Assembly: GCF_947631635.1 (NCBI RefSeq)
Contig: NZ_CANRMB010000008.1
Span: forward strand, 41,347 to 105,346
Direction: 5' to 3'
Origin: an uncultured Dysosmobacter sp.
GTDB taxonomy: Bacteria; Bacillota; Clostridia; Oscillospirales; Oscillospiraceae
Length of the DNA stretch: 64,000 nucleotides
Shown here: positions 42,918-51,548 of the stretch, in pieces
Layout of the letters: each line of letters starts with the position of its first letter
Numbering within the stretch: position 1 is the first letter of the stretch
Notes under the pieces: generated by a model
What the model was told of the DNA's origin: nothing
What the model saw: only the letters and a program-made list of their open reading frames with translations
The model's database searches: none
Program-made: the position numbers and the translations under genes

Positions 42918-43415
42918 ATGGCATTACGAAAGATCGTGGAACAGGGCGAGGACTGCCTGACGAAGGTCTGCCGTCCGGTCACAGCGTTCAACGCCCATCT
43001 GCATGAGTTGCTGGACGATATGCTGGAGACGCTGGTAAACGCCAACGGCGCCGGCCTGGCCGCGCCCCAGGTGGGGGTGCTCCGCCGGGCATGCCTGGTG
43101 CTGGACGAGGAGACCGAGGAGTATATCGAGCTGATCAACCCGGAGATCGTGGAGAGCAGCGGAGAGCAGACCGGATTGGAGGGCTGCCTCAGCGTGCCCG
43201 GCAAGTGGGGCATCGTCACCCGGCCCAATGCGGTCAAGGTCCGCGCCCAGGACCGGGACGGCAGCTGGTTTGAGGTGGAGGGCGAGGGCCTGACCGCCCG
43301 GGCCTTCTGCCATGAGATCGAGCATCTGGACGGCCACCTGTACACCGAGCACATCGATCATTTCCTGTCCGAGGAGGAGCTGCGGGCGTATCTGGAAGAA
43401 GAGGAAGGGGAGTAA
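42918..43415 (+). CDS. def: Peptide deformylase
   Basis: This metalloenzyme removes the N-terminal formyl group from new proteins. The 165-aa protein has all three motifs: GAGLAAPQVG, EGCLSVPG (Cys metal ligand) and HEIEHLDGHL (two His ligands and catalytic Glu). AAGGAGG precedes the ATG. It is followed by fmt, its functional partner. Confidence 0.97.
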   Translation: MALRKIVEQGEDCLTKVCRPVTAFNAHLHELLDDMLETLVNANGAGLAAPQVGVLRRACLVLDEETEEYIELINPEIVESSGEQTGLEGCLSVPGKWGIVTRPNAVKVRAQDRDGSWFEVEGEGLTARAFCHEIEHLDGHLYTEHIDHFLSEEELRAYLEEEEGE

Positions 43416-43419
43416 GTCC

Positions 43420-44340
43420 ATGCGGATCCTGTTCATGGGAACGCCGGAATTTGCGGTGGCGTCCCTGAAGCGTCTGGTGGAGGACGGCCACGAGATCTGC
43501 GGTGTGTTCACCCAGCCGGACAAACCCAAAAACCGGGGTCACAAGCTGGCCTTCTCACCTGTAAAGGAATATGCCATCACACAGGGATTGACAGTCTATC
43601 AGCCCCTGAAAATGCGGGACGGCGAGGCGCTGGGCATCGTGGAGTCCCTGTCGCCGGAGCTGATCGTGGTGGCGGCCTACGGCAAGATCCTGCCAGAGGA
43701 GATCCTGAACGCGCCGCCCTATGGCTCCATCAACGTCCACTCGTCCCTGCTGCCCAAGTACCGGGGCGCGGCGCCCATCAACTGGGCCATTCTGGACGGT
43801 GAGGCGGAGACCGGCGTCTCCATCATGTATATGGCCAAAGAGCTGGACGCCGGGGATGTGATCCTGCAAAAGTCCACGCCCATCGGCCCGGAGGAGAACG
43901 CCCAGGAGCTGACCGCCCGCCTGGCGCAGCTGGGGGCGGAGGCCCTGTCCGAGACCGTGGCGGCCCTGCAGAACGGCACCGCCTCCCGGACGCCCCAGGA
44001 TGAGAGCCGGCAGACCTATGCCTCTATGCTGTCCAAGGAGATGTCCCCCATCGACTGGACCCGCTCCGCCCACGCCGTCAGCTGCCAGGTGCGGGGCCTC
44101 ATCCCCTGGCCCTGTGCCACCACCGACGTCATCAGCGGCGAGTCCATGAAGCTCTACGCTGTAACGGAGACGGGGGAGGACACGAAGGCCCATCCCGGCG
44201 TCATTGTGGCGGCGGGGAAAGCCGGCATCGACATCGCCTGCGGCGACGGCAAGGTCCTGCGCGTCACGGAATTGCAGGCCCAGGGAGGCAAGCGGATGAC
44301 CGCGGCGGCCTATCTGCTGGGGCACCCGATACAACGCTGA
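43420..44340 (+). CDS. fmt: Methionyl-tRNA formyltransferase
   Basis: Fmt formylates initiator Met-tRNA using 10-formyl-THF. The 306-aa protein starts at the ATG at 43420 (MRILFMGTPEFAVASLKRLV), with GGGGAG upstream. It has INVHSSLLPKYRGAAPINWAILDGEAETGVSIMYMAKELDAGDV, containing the catalytic Asn-His-Asp set, and a C-terminal tRNA-binding domain. It lies 5 bp after def. Confidence 0.97.
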   Translation: MRILFMGTPEFAVASLKRLVEDGHEICGVFTQPDKPKNRGHKLAFSPVKEYAITQGLTVYQPLKMRDGEALGIVESLSPELIVVAAYGKILPEEILNAPPYGSINVHSSLLPKYRGAAPINWAILDGEAETGVSIMYMAKELDAGDVILQKSTPIGPEENAQELTARLAQLGAEALSETVAALQNGTASRTPQDESRQTYASMLSKEMSPIDWTRSAHAVSCQVRGLIPWPCATTDVISGESMKLYAVTETGEDTKAHPGVIVAAGKAGIDIACGDGKVLRVTELQAQGGKRMTAAAYLLGHPIQR

Positions 44341-44353
44341 AACGAGGAATGTT

Positions 44354-45094
44354 ATGCCTTATTATTACAGTTACGGCGATTTTCTGGCCAATAATATCTA
44401 TTGCATTCTGCTGATCCCGGTGCTGCTGCTGTCCGCCTGGGCGCAGTTCCAGGTCAGCGGAAACTTCCGGAAGTACAGCGCCGTCAGCAACCGCAGGCAC
44501 CTGACCGGCGCCCAGGCGGCGGAGGCGGTGCTGCGGGCCCACGGCGTGTATGACGTGGGCATCCGGTCCTGCCGGGGCAGTCTGACGGACCACTACGATC
44601 CCCGGGACAACACCATCTACCTGTCGGAGGATGTGTACAGTGCCCCCACCATCGCGGCGGTGGGCGTGGCCTGCCATGAGGCGGGCCACGCGGTGCAGTA
44701 CGCCGTGGGCTACGGCCCGGTGCGCCTGCGCAGCGCCATCATCCCGGCCACTCAGATCGGCTCCAAATTCTCATTCATTCTGCTGCTGATCGGCATGCTG
44801 CTGTACAGCCAGACCCTCTTTCTGGTGGGCATCGTGCTGTTCTCCCTGACCACGGTCTTTCAGCTGGTGACGCTGCCGGTGGAGTTCAACGCGTCTCACC
44901 GGGCCATCGAGACCATCGAGGGCCAGTTCCTGCTGGATGGCGACGAGGTCACAGGGGCCAAAAAAGTCCTGCGGGCGGCGGCCATGACCTATGTGGCGGC
45001 CCTGCTGATGAGCATGCTGCAATTGCTGCGGTTCGTGCTGATCTTCCTGGGCCGGAACGGCGGCAATGGCCGGCGGGGAGGGGGACGGAGATGA
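44354..45094 (+). CDS. YugP-type zinc metallopeptidase
   Basis: This 246-aa membrane protein has the motif VACHEAGHAVQYAVGY (HEAGH, residues about 112-116) and three to four membrane helices. It starts MPYYYSYGDFLANNIYCI. It belongs to the neutral zinc metallopeptidase family 2 (DUF1256/YugP-like). The gene commonly sits between fmt and rsmB in Clostridia. The substrate is unknown. The stop overlaps rsmB (ATGA). Confidence 0.92.
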   Translation: MPYYYSYGDFLANNIYCILLIPVLLLSAWAQFQVSGNFRKYSAVSNRRHLTGAQAAEAVLRAHGVYDVGIRSCRGSLTDHYDPRDNTIYLSEDVYSAPTIAAVGVACHEAGHAVQYAVGYGPVRLRSAIIPATQIGSKFSFILLLIGMLLYSQTLFLVGIVLFSLTTVFQLVTLPVEFNASHRAIETIEGQFLLDGDEVTGAKKVLRAAAMTYVAALLMSMLQLLRFVLIFLGRNGGNGRRGGGRR

Positions 45095-46419
45095 CTTCTC
45101 CCAAGACCGCCCGGGACACCGCCCTGCGGGTCCTGGTGAGCTGCCGGGTCAACGGCGCCTGGGCCGACGCCGCGCTGAAAGCGCACCTGGACGGGCTGTC
45201 CGGCCCGGAGGCGGCTCTTTGCAGCCGCATCGTCTACGGGGTGACGCAGAACCGGATGCTGCTGGATTTCTATATCGGCGCCTACTGCACCCAGAAGCCG
45301 GACCATTTGCAGCCGCCCCTGTTGGACATCCTCCGCATCGGGGCGTATCAGATCCTGTTTTTGGACAAGGTGCCGGACAGCGCCGCGGTGAATACCTCCG
45401 TGGAGCTGGCCAAGCGGTCAAAGCGGGGACAGGCGTCCGGCCTGGTCAACGCGGTGCTCCGCAAGATCGCCCAGAACAAAAACGATCTGCCCCCCATCCC
45501 GGACCGAGACCCGGAGCGGTATCTCTCCATCCGGTACAGCCACCCCAAATGGCTGGTAAAGCGATTGCTGGCGCTGCTGGGCCGGGAGGAGACGGAGGCG
45601 TTCCTGGCTGCGGACAACGGCGTGGCGCCGCTGACCATTCAGGTCAATCCCCTGAAAACCGACGGGGCGGCGCTGGCCGCCCAGCTGGCGGAAGCCGGCG
45701 TCACCGCAAGGCCCCACGGCTGGGTGCCCGGATGCCTGGAGCTGTCCGGCACCGGGGACCTGACGGCGCTGGCGCCCTTCCGGGAGGGGAAATTCCTGGT
45801 CCAGGACCCCGCCGCCCGGCTGGTGTCCATGATCGCCGGGGCGGAGCCGGGGCAGAGGGTGCTGGATGTCTGCGCCGCCCCGGGCGGCAAGTCCTTCAGC
45901 GCCGCCTTCGCCATGGAGGACCGGGGACACATCCTGGCCTGTGACCTCCATGAGAACAAATTGAAGCGCATCCGGGAGGGGGCCCAGCGCCTGGGCCTCT
46001 CCTGCATCGAGACTGCGGCCGCGGACGGTCGGACCGCCCATGCCGAATGGGCAGGCGCCTTTGACGTGGTGCTGGTGGACGCGCCCTGCTCAGGCCTGGG
46101 CATCATCCGGAAGAAGCCGGACGCCCGGTACAAGCGGGCCGACGACCTGTTCACCCTGCCCATGATCCAGGGGGCCATTCTGGACAACGCCGCCGCCTAT
46201 GTCAGGCCCGGCGGAACGCTGGTCTACTCCACCTGCACCGTTCTGCCGGAGGAGAACCAGCAGGTGACGGACGTATTTTTGACGGAACACCCGGAATTTT
46301 CCCGGGAGAGTTTCTCCCTGCCGGAGCCGGTGGGGGAGACGGAGGGCCAGGTGACCCTGTGGCCCCAGCGCCACGGCACCGACGGCTTTTACATCTGCCG
46401 CATGAGGCGGCAAGCATAA
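45091..46419 (+). CDS. rsmB: 16S rRNA (cytosine-967-C5)-methyltransferase
   Basis: This 442-aa enzyme has a NusB-like N-terminal RNA-binding domain (about residues 5-135) and a SAM-dependent methyltransferase domain. Visible motifs are VLDVCAAPGGKSFSAAF (SAM site), VLVDAPCSGLGIIRKKPDARYK (first catalytic Cys) and LVYSTCTVLPEENQQVTD (second catalytic Cys). It is full length and in the conserved fmt-rsmB-rlmN order. Confidence 0.96.
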   Translation: MTSPKTARDTALRVLVSCRVNGAWADAALKAHLDGLSGPEAALCSRIVYGVTQNRMLLDFYIGAYCTQKPDHLQPPLLDILRIGAYQILFLDKVPDSAAVNTSVELAKRSKRGQASGLVNAVLRKIAQNKNDLPPIPDRDPERYLSIRYSHPKWLVKRLLALLGREETEAFLAADNGVAPLTIQVNPLKTDGAALAAQLAEAGVTARPHGWVPGCLELSGTGDLTALAPFREGKFLVQDPAARLVSMIAGAEPGQRVLDVCAAPGGKSFSAAFAMEDRGHILACDLHENKLKRIREGAQRLGLSCIETAAADGRTAHAEWAGAFDVVLVDAPCSGLGIIRKKPDARYKRADDLFTLPMIQGAILDNAAAYVRPGGTLVYSTCTVLPEENQQVTDVFLTEHPEFSRESFSLPEPVGETEGQVTLWPQRHGTDGFYICRMRRQA

Positions 46420-46429
46420 GAGGGCGGCT

Positions 46430-47473
46430 ATGATCGATTTGAAATCGCAGACGCTCCAGGAAGTGACGGACACCCTGAAAGCCATGGGGGAACCCGCCTT
46501 CCGGGGCAGGCAGGTGTTCGTCTGGCTCCACAGGGGAGCCAGGTCCTTTGACGAGATGACCAATCTCTCCAAGGCCCTGCGGGAAAAACTGAAGGAGACC
46601 TGCATCCTCACAGTGCCCAAGGTGGCCCGGAAGCAGGTCTCCAGGCTGGACGGCACCATCAAATACCTGTGGGAGCTGGCGGACGGCAACTGCGTGGAGT
46701 CCGTTTTGATGCAGTATCACCACGGCAACACGGTGTGCATCTCCTCCCAGGTGGGATGCCGTATGGGCTGCGCTTTCTGCGCCTCCACAATAGCTGGCAA
46801 GGAAAGAGACTTGACACCTGCTGAAATGCTGGATCAAGTGCTGTTTACCCAACTGGATTCCGGGCTGGAGATCTCCAACATCGTGCTGATGGGCATCGGA
46901 GAGCCGCTGGACAACATGGACACGGTGCTGCGCTTTTTGGAGCTGGTGAACCACCCGGACGGCATGAATATCGGGATGCGCCACATCTCCCTGTCCACCT
47001 GCGGACTGGTCCCCGGCATCCAGCGGCTGGCGGACCTGGGGCTGCAGCTGACGCTGTCGGTCTCCCTGCACGCGCCGGACAGCGAGACGCGCTCGAAGAT
47101 CATGCCGGTGAACCGGGCCTATGATGTGGACCGCCTGTTTGACGCCTGCCACGCCTATTTTAAAAAGACGGGGCGCCGGATCTCCTTTGAATACGCCATG
47201 ATCGACGGCGTCAACGACCACGACTGGCAGGCGGACCTGATCGTTAAAAAGCTGCGGGGGATGCCGGGACATGTGAATCTGATCCCGCTGAACGACGTGG
47301 CGGAGAGTCCCTTCAAGCCCTCCAGGCGCATTGCGGCGTTCCAGCGGCGGCTGGAGGCCCAGGGCGTCACCGCCACGGTGCGGCGGAGCCTGGGCGGCGA
47401 TATTGACGCCTCCTGCGGGCAGCTCCGCCGGAAGGCCATGGAAGAAGCAAGGAAAGGGGAGGATTCCCAATGA
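46430..47473 (+). CDS. rlmN: Dual-specificity RNA methyltransferase RlmN
   Basis: RlmN is a radical-SAM enzyme that methylates C2 of adenosine in 23S rRNA and some tRNAs. The 347-aa protein has the cluster motif CRMGCAFCAS (CxxxCxxC, about residues 107-114), MGIGEPLDNMDTVLRFLELVN, the HISLSTCGLVPGI segment and the expected C-terminal Cys near residue 337 (IDASCGQLR) for the methyl-Cys mechanism. It overlaps prpC by 4 bp. Confidence 0.97.
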   Translation: MIDLKSQTLQEVTDTLKAMGEPAFRGRQVFVWLHRGARSFDEMTNLSKALREKLKETCILTVPKVARKQVSRLDGTIKYLWELADGNCVESVLMQYHHGNTVCISSQVGCRMGCAFCASTIAGKERDLTPAEMLDQVLFTQLDSGLEISNIVLMGIGEPLDNMDTVLRFLELVNHPDGMNIGMRHISLSTCGLVPGIQRLADLGLQLTLSVSLHAPDSETRSKIMPVNRAYDVDRLFDACHAYFKKTGRRISFEYAMIDGVNDHDWQADLIVKKLRGMPGHVNLIPLNDVAESPFKPSRRIAAFQRRLEAQGVTATVRRSLGGDIDASCGQLRRKAMEEARKGEDSQ

Positions 47474-48210
47474 TGAACACATGGGGCATGACCGATGTGG
47501 GCCTGGTCCGCAAGGACAACCAGGACGCCTACGCGGTGACGGAACACACCGCCTCAGGCCACACCATCTGCGTGGTCTGTGACGGTATGGGCGGCGCCGC
47601 CGGCGGACAGCTGGCCAGCCGTATCGCCGTGGAGACCTTTACATCGGAGCTTGAAAAGATCTTATTGCCGGACATGCAGCCGGAACAGCTGCGGGAGGCG
47701 TCCTCTTACGCGGCGTCTTTGGCCAATAAGGCCATCCGGGAGGCCGCCGACCAGACGGAGGAGTACCGGGGCATGGGCACCACGCTGGTGTCCGCCGTCT
47801 CCTACGCGGACGGCGTGGTGATCACCAATGTGGGGGACAGCCGGGCCTACCATATCACAGAGGCCGGCATCACCCGGGTCACCAAGGACCACTCCCTGGT
47901 GGAGAGCATGGTGGACCGGGGCGATATCACCGCTGAGGAGGCCCGCCGCCATCCAAACCGCAACCTGATCACCCGGGCATTGGGGCCGGACGTGGTGGCC
48001 CAGTGCGACGGATACATCTGCCCCATGGCGGCGGGGGACTTCCTGCTGCTGTGCACCGACGGCATGGTGGACACCGTCACAGACCAGCAGATGCTCTTTG
48101 AGATCATCCACGGCGGCGAGCCGGACACCTGTCTGGACCGCCTGCTGGCCATCGCCAAGAGCCAGGGCGCGCCGGACAATGTGACGGCGGTCCTGATGCG
48201 GAAGCTGTAA
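47470..48210 (+). CDS. prpC: PP2C-type Ser/Thr protein phosphatase (PrpC/Stp)
   Basis: This 246-aa phosphatase reverses PrkC phosphorylation. Metal-binding motifs are visible: DNQDAY, VVCDGMGGAAGGQLAS, TNVGDSRAYHI, LLLCTDGMVDTV and GAPDNVTAVL. GGGGAGG precedes the paired ATGs at 47470/47473. The kinase gene follows 15 bp later. The prpC-prkC-rsgA order is the Firmicutes standard. Confidence 0.96.
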   Translation: MMNTWGMTDVGLVRKDNQDAYAVTEHTASGHTICVVCDGMGGAAGGQLASRIAVETFTSELEKILLPDMQPEQLREASSYAASLANKAIREAADQTEEYRGMGTTLVSAVSYADGVVITNVGDSRAYHITEAGITRVTKDHSLVESMVDRGDITAEEARRHPNRNLITRALGPDVVAQCDGYICPMAAGDFLLLCTDGMVDTVTDQQMLFEIIHGGEPDTCLDRLLAIAKSQGAPDNVTAVLMRKL

Positions 48211-48225
48211 GAGAGGGGGAGACGT

Positions 48226-50217
48226 ATGGATCAGTACATCGGAAAAATGCTGGACAACCGCTATGAGATCCTGGAGCGCATCGGCACAGGCGGCATGGCG
48301 GTGGTATATAAGGCGAAGTGCCACCGTCTCAACCGCCTGGTGGCTGTGAAAATTTTGAAGAGCGATCTGGCCCAGGACGCGGACTTCCGCCGCCGGTTCA
48401 ACGCGGAGTCCCAGGCCGTCGCCCAGCTGTCCCATCCCAATATCGTGTCCGTCTATGACGTGTCCAAGGGCGGCGATACCGAGTATATCGTCATGGAGCT
48501 GATCGACGGCATCACACTGAAGCAATATATGGAGAAGCGGGGCCAGCTGAACTGGCGGGAGTCCCTGCACTTCATCACCCAGATCATGCGGGGTCTCAGC
48601 CACGCCCACAGCAGGGGCATCGTCCATCGGGACATCAAGCCCCAGAACATCATGGTCCTGCGGGACGGCAGCGTGAAGGTGGCCGATTTCGGCATCGCCT
48701 GCCTGGAAAACTCCGCCCAGACCCTGACCCAGGAGGCCCTGGGCTCCGTCCACTATATCTCGCCGGAGCAGGCCCGGGGCGACCGGACCGACGCCCGGAG
48801 CGATATCTACTCCGCAGGCGTGGTGCTGTATGAGATGCTGGCGGGCCGTCTGCCCTTTGAGGGGGACTCCGCCGTGTCCGTGGCCATCCAGCACCTCAGC
48901 TCCATCCCCCTGGCGCCCCGGGAGATCAACCCGGAGATCCCGGAGCAGCTGGAGCTGATCTGCATGAAGGCCATGGCGCCGGATCTGGAAAAGCGCTATT
49001 TCTCTGCCGACGCCATGATCGCCGATCTGGAGTCCTTCCGCAAGAATCCCGGCGTCAGCCTGGATTTCGAGATGGCGGACCTGCGGCCGGAGGAGGAAGA
49101 CGAGCCCACCCAGCCGCTGCGTACTTCATCGGTCATTGTCCAGTCCCACCGGACCGCACCGGTTCGCGAGCGGGAACGGGAGCGGGAGCGCCGCCGGGAC
49201 TACGACGACTATGAGGACTCGCCCCGGGGCGGCAAAAAGCAGGGGATCCTGATCGGCATCGCGGTGGTGATGGGCATCGCCCTGGCAGTGGTGCTGTTTA
49301 AGAGCATCATGGGCTCCTTTGAGGACACGTCGGAGTCCTATGTGGTGCCCAAGGTCATCGGCATGAGCCTGGAAGAGGCGGCACAGCAGGAGGATATCCA
49401 GTCCGGCCATTTCAAGCTGGAAGTGAGTGAAAAACAGGTATTCAGCAGCTATGCGGCGGGACTGATCGCTGAACAGGATCCGGCGGCCGGTGAATACCGC
49501 AAGGGCGCCAACTGTGTCATCACCGTGACCGTCAGCGCCGGTGAGGAGACCGGCAAAATGCCGAAGGTGACGGGGTATGCCTTTATTCAGGCCAAGCAGA
49601 CCATGAGCAGCCTGATCGATAAGTATGAGCTGACTTTTGAGGAGCCTCCTGAAGAGGAGTGGGTGTACAACAGCGAGGTGGAGAAGGGCCTCATCATCTC
49701 CACGGACCCCGCCGAGGGCGAGGAGCTGAAAAAGGGCGATACCGTCAAGCTGGTCATCAGCAGAGGCCCCCAGACGGTGCCGCTGATCGATTTTGAGAAG
49801 CAGGAGCTGTCCTGGGCCCTGGACCAGCTCCAGACCATGGGGCTTGGGGAACCCAAGGTGACCTACGCGCCAAGCGACACCGTGCCGGCGGAGTCCATCA
49901 TCAGCCAGGACCCCATCGCCGGCACAGACATGGCCCCCAACAGCACGGTGAACTTTGTGGTCAGTTCCGGGCCGGAAAACATGGGCGGACCGATGATGGG
50001 AGAGGACATCTTGACCATCCCCCTGCCTGTGGGCCAGGAGACCGGCCGCCTGACGGTGTATCAGGACGGCAAGCTGCTGGTGGATGAGATCGTGGACTGC
50101 ACTGTGGGGAACTATTCGCTCACAGTCACCGGCACTGGTGAGACCCGTATTTATGCGGAAGTGGATGGAGAGGTGGTCTTTGACAAAAAGATCACCGTGG
50201 AAGCCTACCATGATTGA
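48226..50217 (+). CDS. prkC: PASTA-domain Ser/Thr protein kinase (PrkC/PknB)
   Basis: This 663-aa receptor kinase has a cytoplasmic Hanks-type kinase domain (about residues 12-275; VAVKILK, VHRDIKPQNIM, ADFGIA, APE-like SPEQA). A basic linker (RERERERERRRDYDDYE) and one membrane helix (about 342-362) follow. Three extracellular PASTA repeats begin VPKVIGMSLEEAAQ, MPKVTGYAFIQAKQ and VPLIDFEKQELSWA, followed by a further beta domain. PASTA repeats sense muropeptides or lipid II; in spore-formers this kinase triggers germination. The stop overlaps rsgA by 8 bp. Confidence 0.96.
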   Translation: MDQYIGKMLDNRYEILERIGTGGMAVVYKAKCHRLNRLVAVKILKSDLAQDADFRRRFNAESQAVAQLSHPNIVSVYDVSKGGDTEYIVMELIDGITLKQYMEKRGQLNWRESLHFITQIMRGLSHAHSRGIVHRDIKPQNIMVLRDGSVKVADFGIACLENSAQTLTQEALGSVHYISPEQARGDRTDARSDIYSAGVVLYEMLAGRLPFEGDSAVSVAIQHLSSIPLAPREINPEIPEQLELICMKAMAPDLEKRYFSADAMIADLESFRKNPGVSLDFEMADLRPEEEDEPTQPLRTSSVIVQSHRTAPVRERERERERRRDYDDYEDSPRGGKKQGILIGIAVVMGIALAVVLFKSIMGSFEDTSESYVVPKVIGMSLEEAAQQEDIQSGHFKLEVSEKQVFSSYAAGLIAEQDPAAGEYRKGANCVITVTVSAGEETGKMPKVTGYAFIQAKQTMSSLIDKYELTFEEPPEEEWVYNSEVEKGLIISTDPAEGEELKKGDTVKLVISRGPQTVPLIDFEKQELSWALDQLQTMGLGEPKVTYAPSDTVPAESIISQDPIAGTDMAPNSTVNFVVSSGPENMGGPMMGEDILTIPLPVGQETGRLTVYQDGKLLVDEIVDCTVGNYSLTVTGTGETRIYAEVDGEVVFDKKITVEAYHD

Positions 50218-51097
50218 GGGAAGGATCCAAAAAGCCCTCAGCGGCTTCTATTATGTGGATACCGGCAGGGAGATCCTGACCTGCCGTGCCAGGGGAAAGT
50301 TCCGCCGGGAGGGGGTCTCCCCCCTGGTGGGGGACCGGGTGGAGGTCCGGGAGCTGGGGAACGGCGAGGGCTTTGTGGAGCGCGTCTGTCCCCGGAAGAA
50401 CGCCTTTGCCCGGCCAGCTGTGGCCAACATCGACCAGCTGGTCATCATCGCCTCCGGCGCCATCCCCCGGACGGACCCGTTTTTGATCGACCGGGTGGCG
50501 GGCATCGCGGCGCTGAAGGGGTGCGATGTGATCGTCCTTCTGAACAAGTGCGACCTGGACCGGGCCGATGGACTGTATGATATTTACCGGGCCTCCGGCT
50601 TCCAGACCCTCCGGGTCAGCGCGGAGACCGGAGAGGGCCTGGAGGAGCTGAAACCCCTGATAGCTGGAAAGCTGTCTGCCTTTACAGGGAACTCCGGCGT
50701 AGGAAAATCCAGCATTTTGAATGCACTGGACCCGGCCTTTGATCTCCAGGTGGGCGAGGTGAGCCAGGCCCTGGGCCGCGGGCGGCACACCACCCGCCAT
50801 GTGGAGCTGTTCAAGCTGGACTGCGGGGCGGAGGTGGTGGATTCTCCTGGGTTCTCCTCCTTTGAAACGGACGAGCTGAACCTGGAGTGGAAGCGCCGTC
50901 TGCCGGAGACCTTCCGGGAGTTCGTGCCCTATCTGGGCGGCTGCCGCTTTGTGGGGTGCAGCCACACCAAGGAGAAGGGCTGCGCCGTGCTGGAGGCCCT
51001 CCGCCAGGGCGAGATCCAGAAGAGCCGCCACGAAAGCTATCTGCGGCTGTACGAGGAATTGAAGCCCCTGCGGGATTGGCAGGAAAACAGAAAATGA
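50210..51097 (+). CDS. rsgA: Ribosome small subunit GTPase RsgA
   Basis: This circularly permuted GTPase matures the 30S decoding centre. The 295-aa protein shows the permuted order: NKCD (G4) first, then TGNSGVGKSS (G1) and DSPGFSSF (G3). An OB-fold N-terminus and a zinc-binding C-terminus (CRFVGCSHTKEKGC) flank the G domain. I chose the ATG at 50210, overlapping prkC. rpe and thiN, which follow rsgA in Bacillus, are absent; a terminator and then small spore genes follow. Confidence 0.96.
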   Translation: MIEGRIQKALSGFYYVDTGREILTCRARGKFRREGVSPLVGDRVEVRELGNGEGFVERVCPRKNAFARPAVANIDQLVIIASGAIPRTDPFLIDRVAGIAALKGCDVIVLLNKCDLDRADGLYDIYRASGFQTLRVSAETGEGLEELKPLIAGKLSAFTGNSGVGKSSILNALDPAFDLQVGEVSQALGRGRHTTRHVELFKLDCGAEVVDSPGFSSFETDELNLEWKRRLPETFREFVPYLGGCRFVGCSHTKEKGCAVLEALRQGEIQKSRHESYLRLYEELKPLRDWQENRK

Positions 51098-51128
51098 GCG
51101 CCTGACCGAAGGGAAAGCGACGCAACAG

Positions 51129-51162
51129 AGCCGCCGGATGCATCGCATCCGGCGGCTTTTTT
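51129..51162 (+). terminator. Terminator after rsgA
   Basis: AGCCGCCGGATGC, ATC loop, GCATCCGGCGGCT and six T. It ends the long yicC-to-rsgA block. Confidence 0.93.
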
Positions 51163-51218
51163 GGAACCCTGGACAACCTTGGCCGTATATACTGGAGCAA
51201 AGAGGGGAGGCGTGACGC

Positions 51219-51377
51219 ATGTTTCGAGGCGGAGGCAACGGCTGCCTGATCTTAGGCATCTGCGCCGTGGCACTGGGGGCGGGCATTCTGATCGCGGCGA
51301 TCTTTCCCGTGGGGGCGCTGCTGTTCCTGGTGGCGTTTCTGCTGATCGCATGCGGCTGCGCCTGCTGCCGGCGCTGA
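51219..51377 (+). CDS. 52-residue hydrophobic membrane peptide upstream of spoVM
   Basis: An ATG at 51219 follows AGGGGAGG at good spacing and runs 52 codons. The product starts MFRGGGNGCLILGICAVALG, has one long or two short membrane helices (residues about 9-45, with a Pro at 30) and ends with a Cys cluster and two Arg (ACGCACCRR). It is placed between the rsgA terminator and spoVM, 39 bp before the latter. Location suggests a sporulation-time membrane peptide, but no family is recognised. Confidence 0.65.
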   Translation: MFRGGGNGCLILGICAVALGAGILIAAIFPVGALLFLVAFLLIACGCACCRR

Positions 51378-51416
51378 CGCGGGACGGCGGTACCCGCAGA
51401 AGAAAGGAGCATTTTT

Positions 51417-51491
51417 ATGAACATCGTGGTCTGGAAATCACCGAAGGCGCTCAGGGGCATCCTGCGAAAATTATTCCACGTCAAGGCATAA
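51417..51491 (+). CDS. spoVM: Stage V sporulation protein SpoVM
   Basis: This is a 24-residue gene below normal gene-calling size. It starts MNIVVWKSPKALRGILRKLF, matching the SpoVM pattern of a short amphipathic helix with KxPKxLxGILR. AAAGGAG lies 7 bases upstream of the ATG. SpoVM inserts into the convex forespore membrane and recruits SpoIVA to start coat assembly. In Bacillus spoVM also lies just downstream of prkC-rsgA, so position supports the call. The KA at residues 10-11 replaces the more usual KF, and the tail HVKA is short. Confidence 0.9.
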   Translation: MNIVVWKSPKALRGILRKLFHVKA

Positions 51492-51514
51492 CTCCCCCCG
51501 GCCGTTCATAGAGT
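51486..51514 (+). promoter_or_regulatory. Probable sigma-E promoter of sipL
   Basis: GCATA (ATA at 51488-51490), 16 bp, then CATAGAGT (51507-51514), fitting the mother-cell sigma-E pattern ATA-N16-CATAnAnT. The same -10 and spacing, and the following GGGACATGAA-like bases, recur before spoIVA. Confidence 0.65.
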
Positions 51515-51548
51515 GGGACATGAACAGCCGGGAAAGGAAGGGTTCTGT

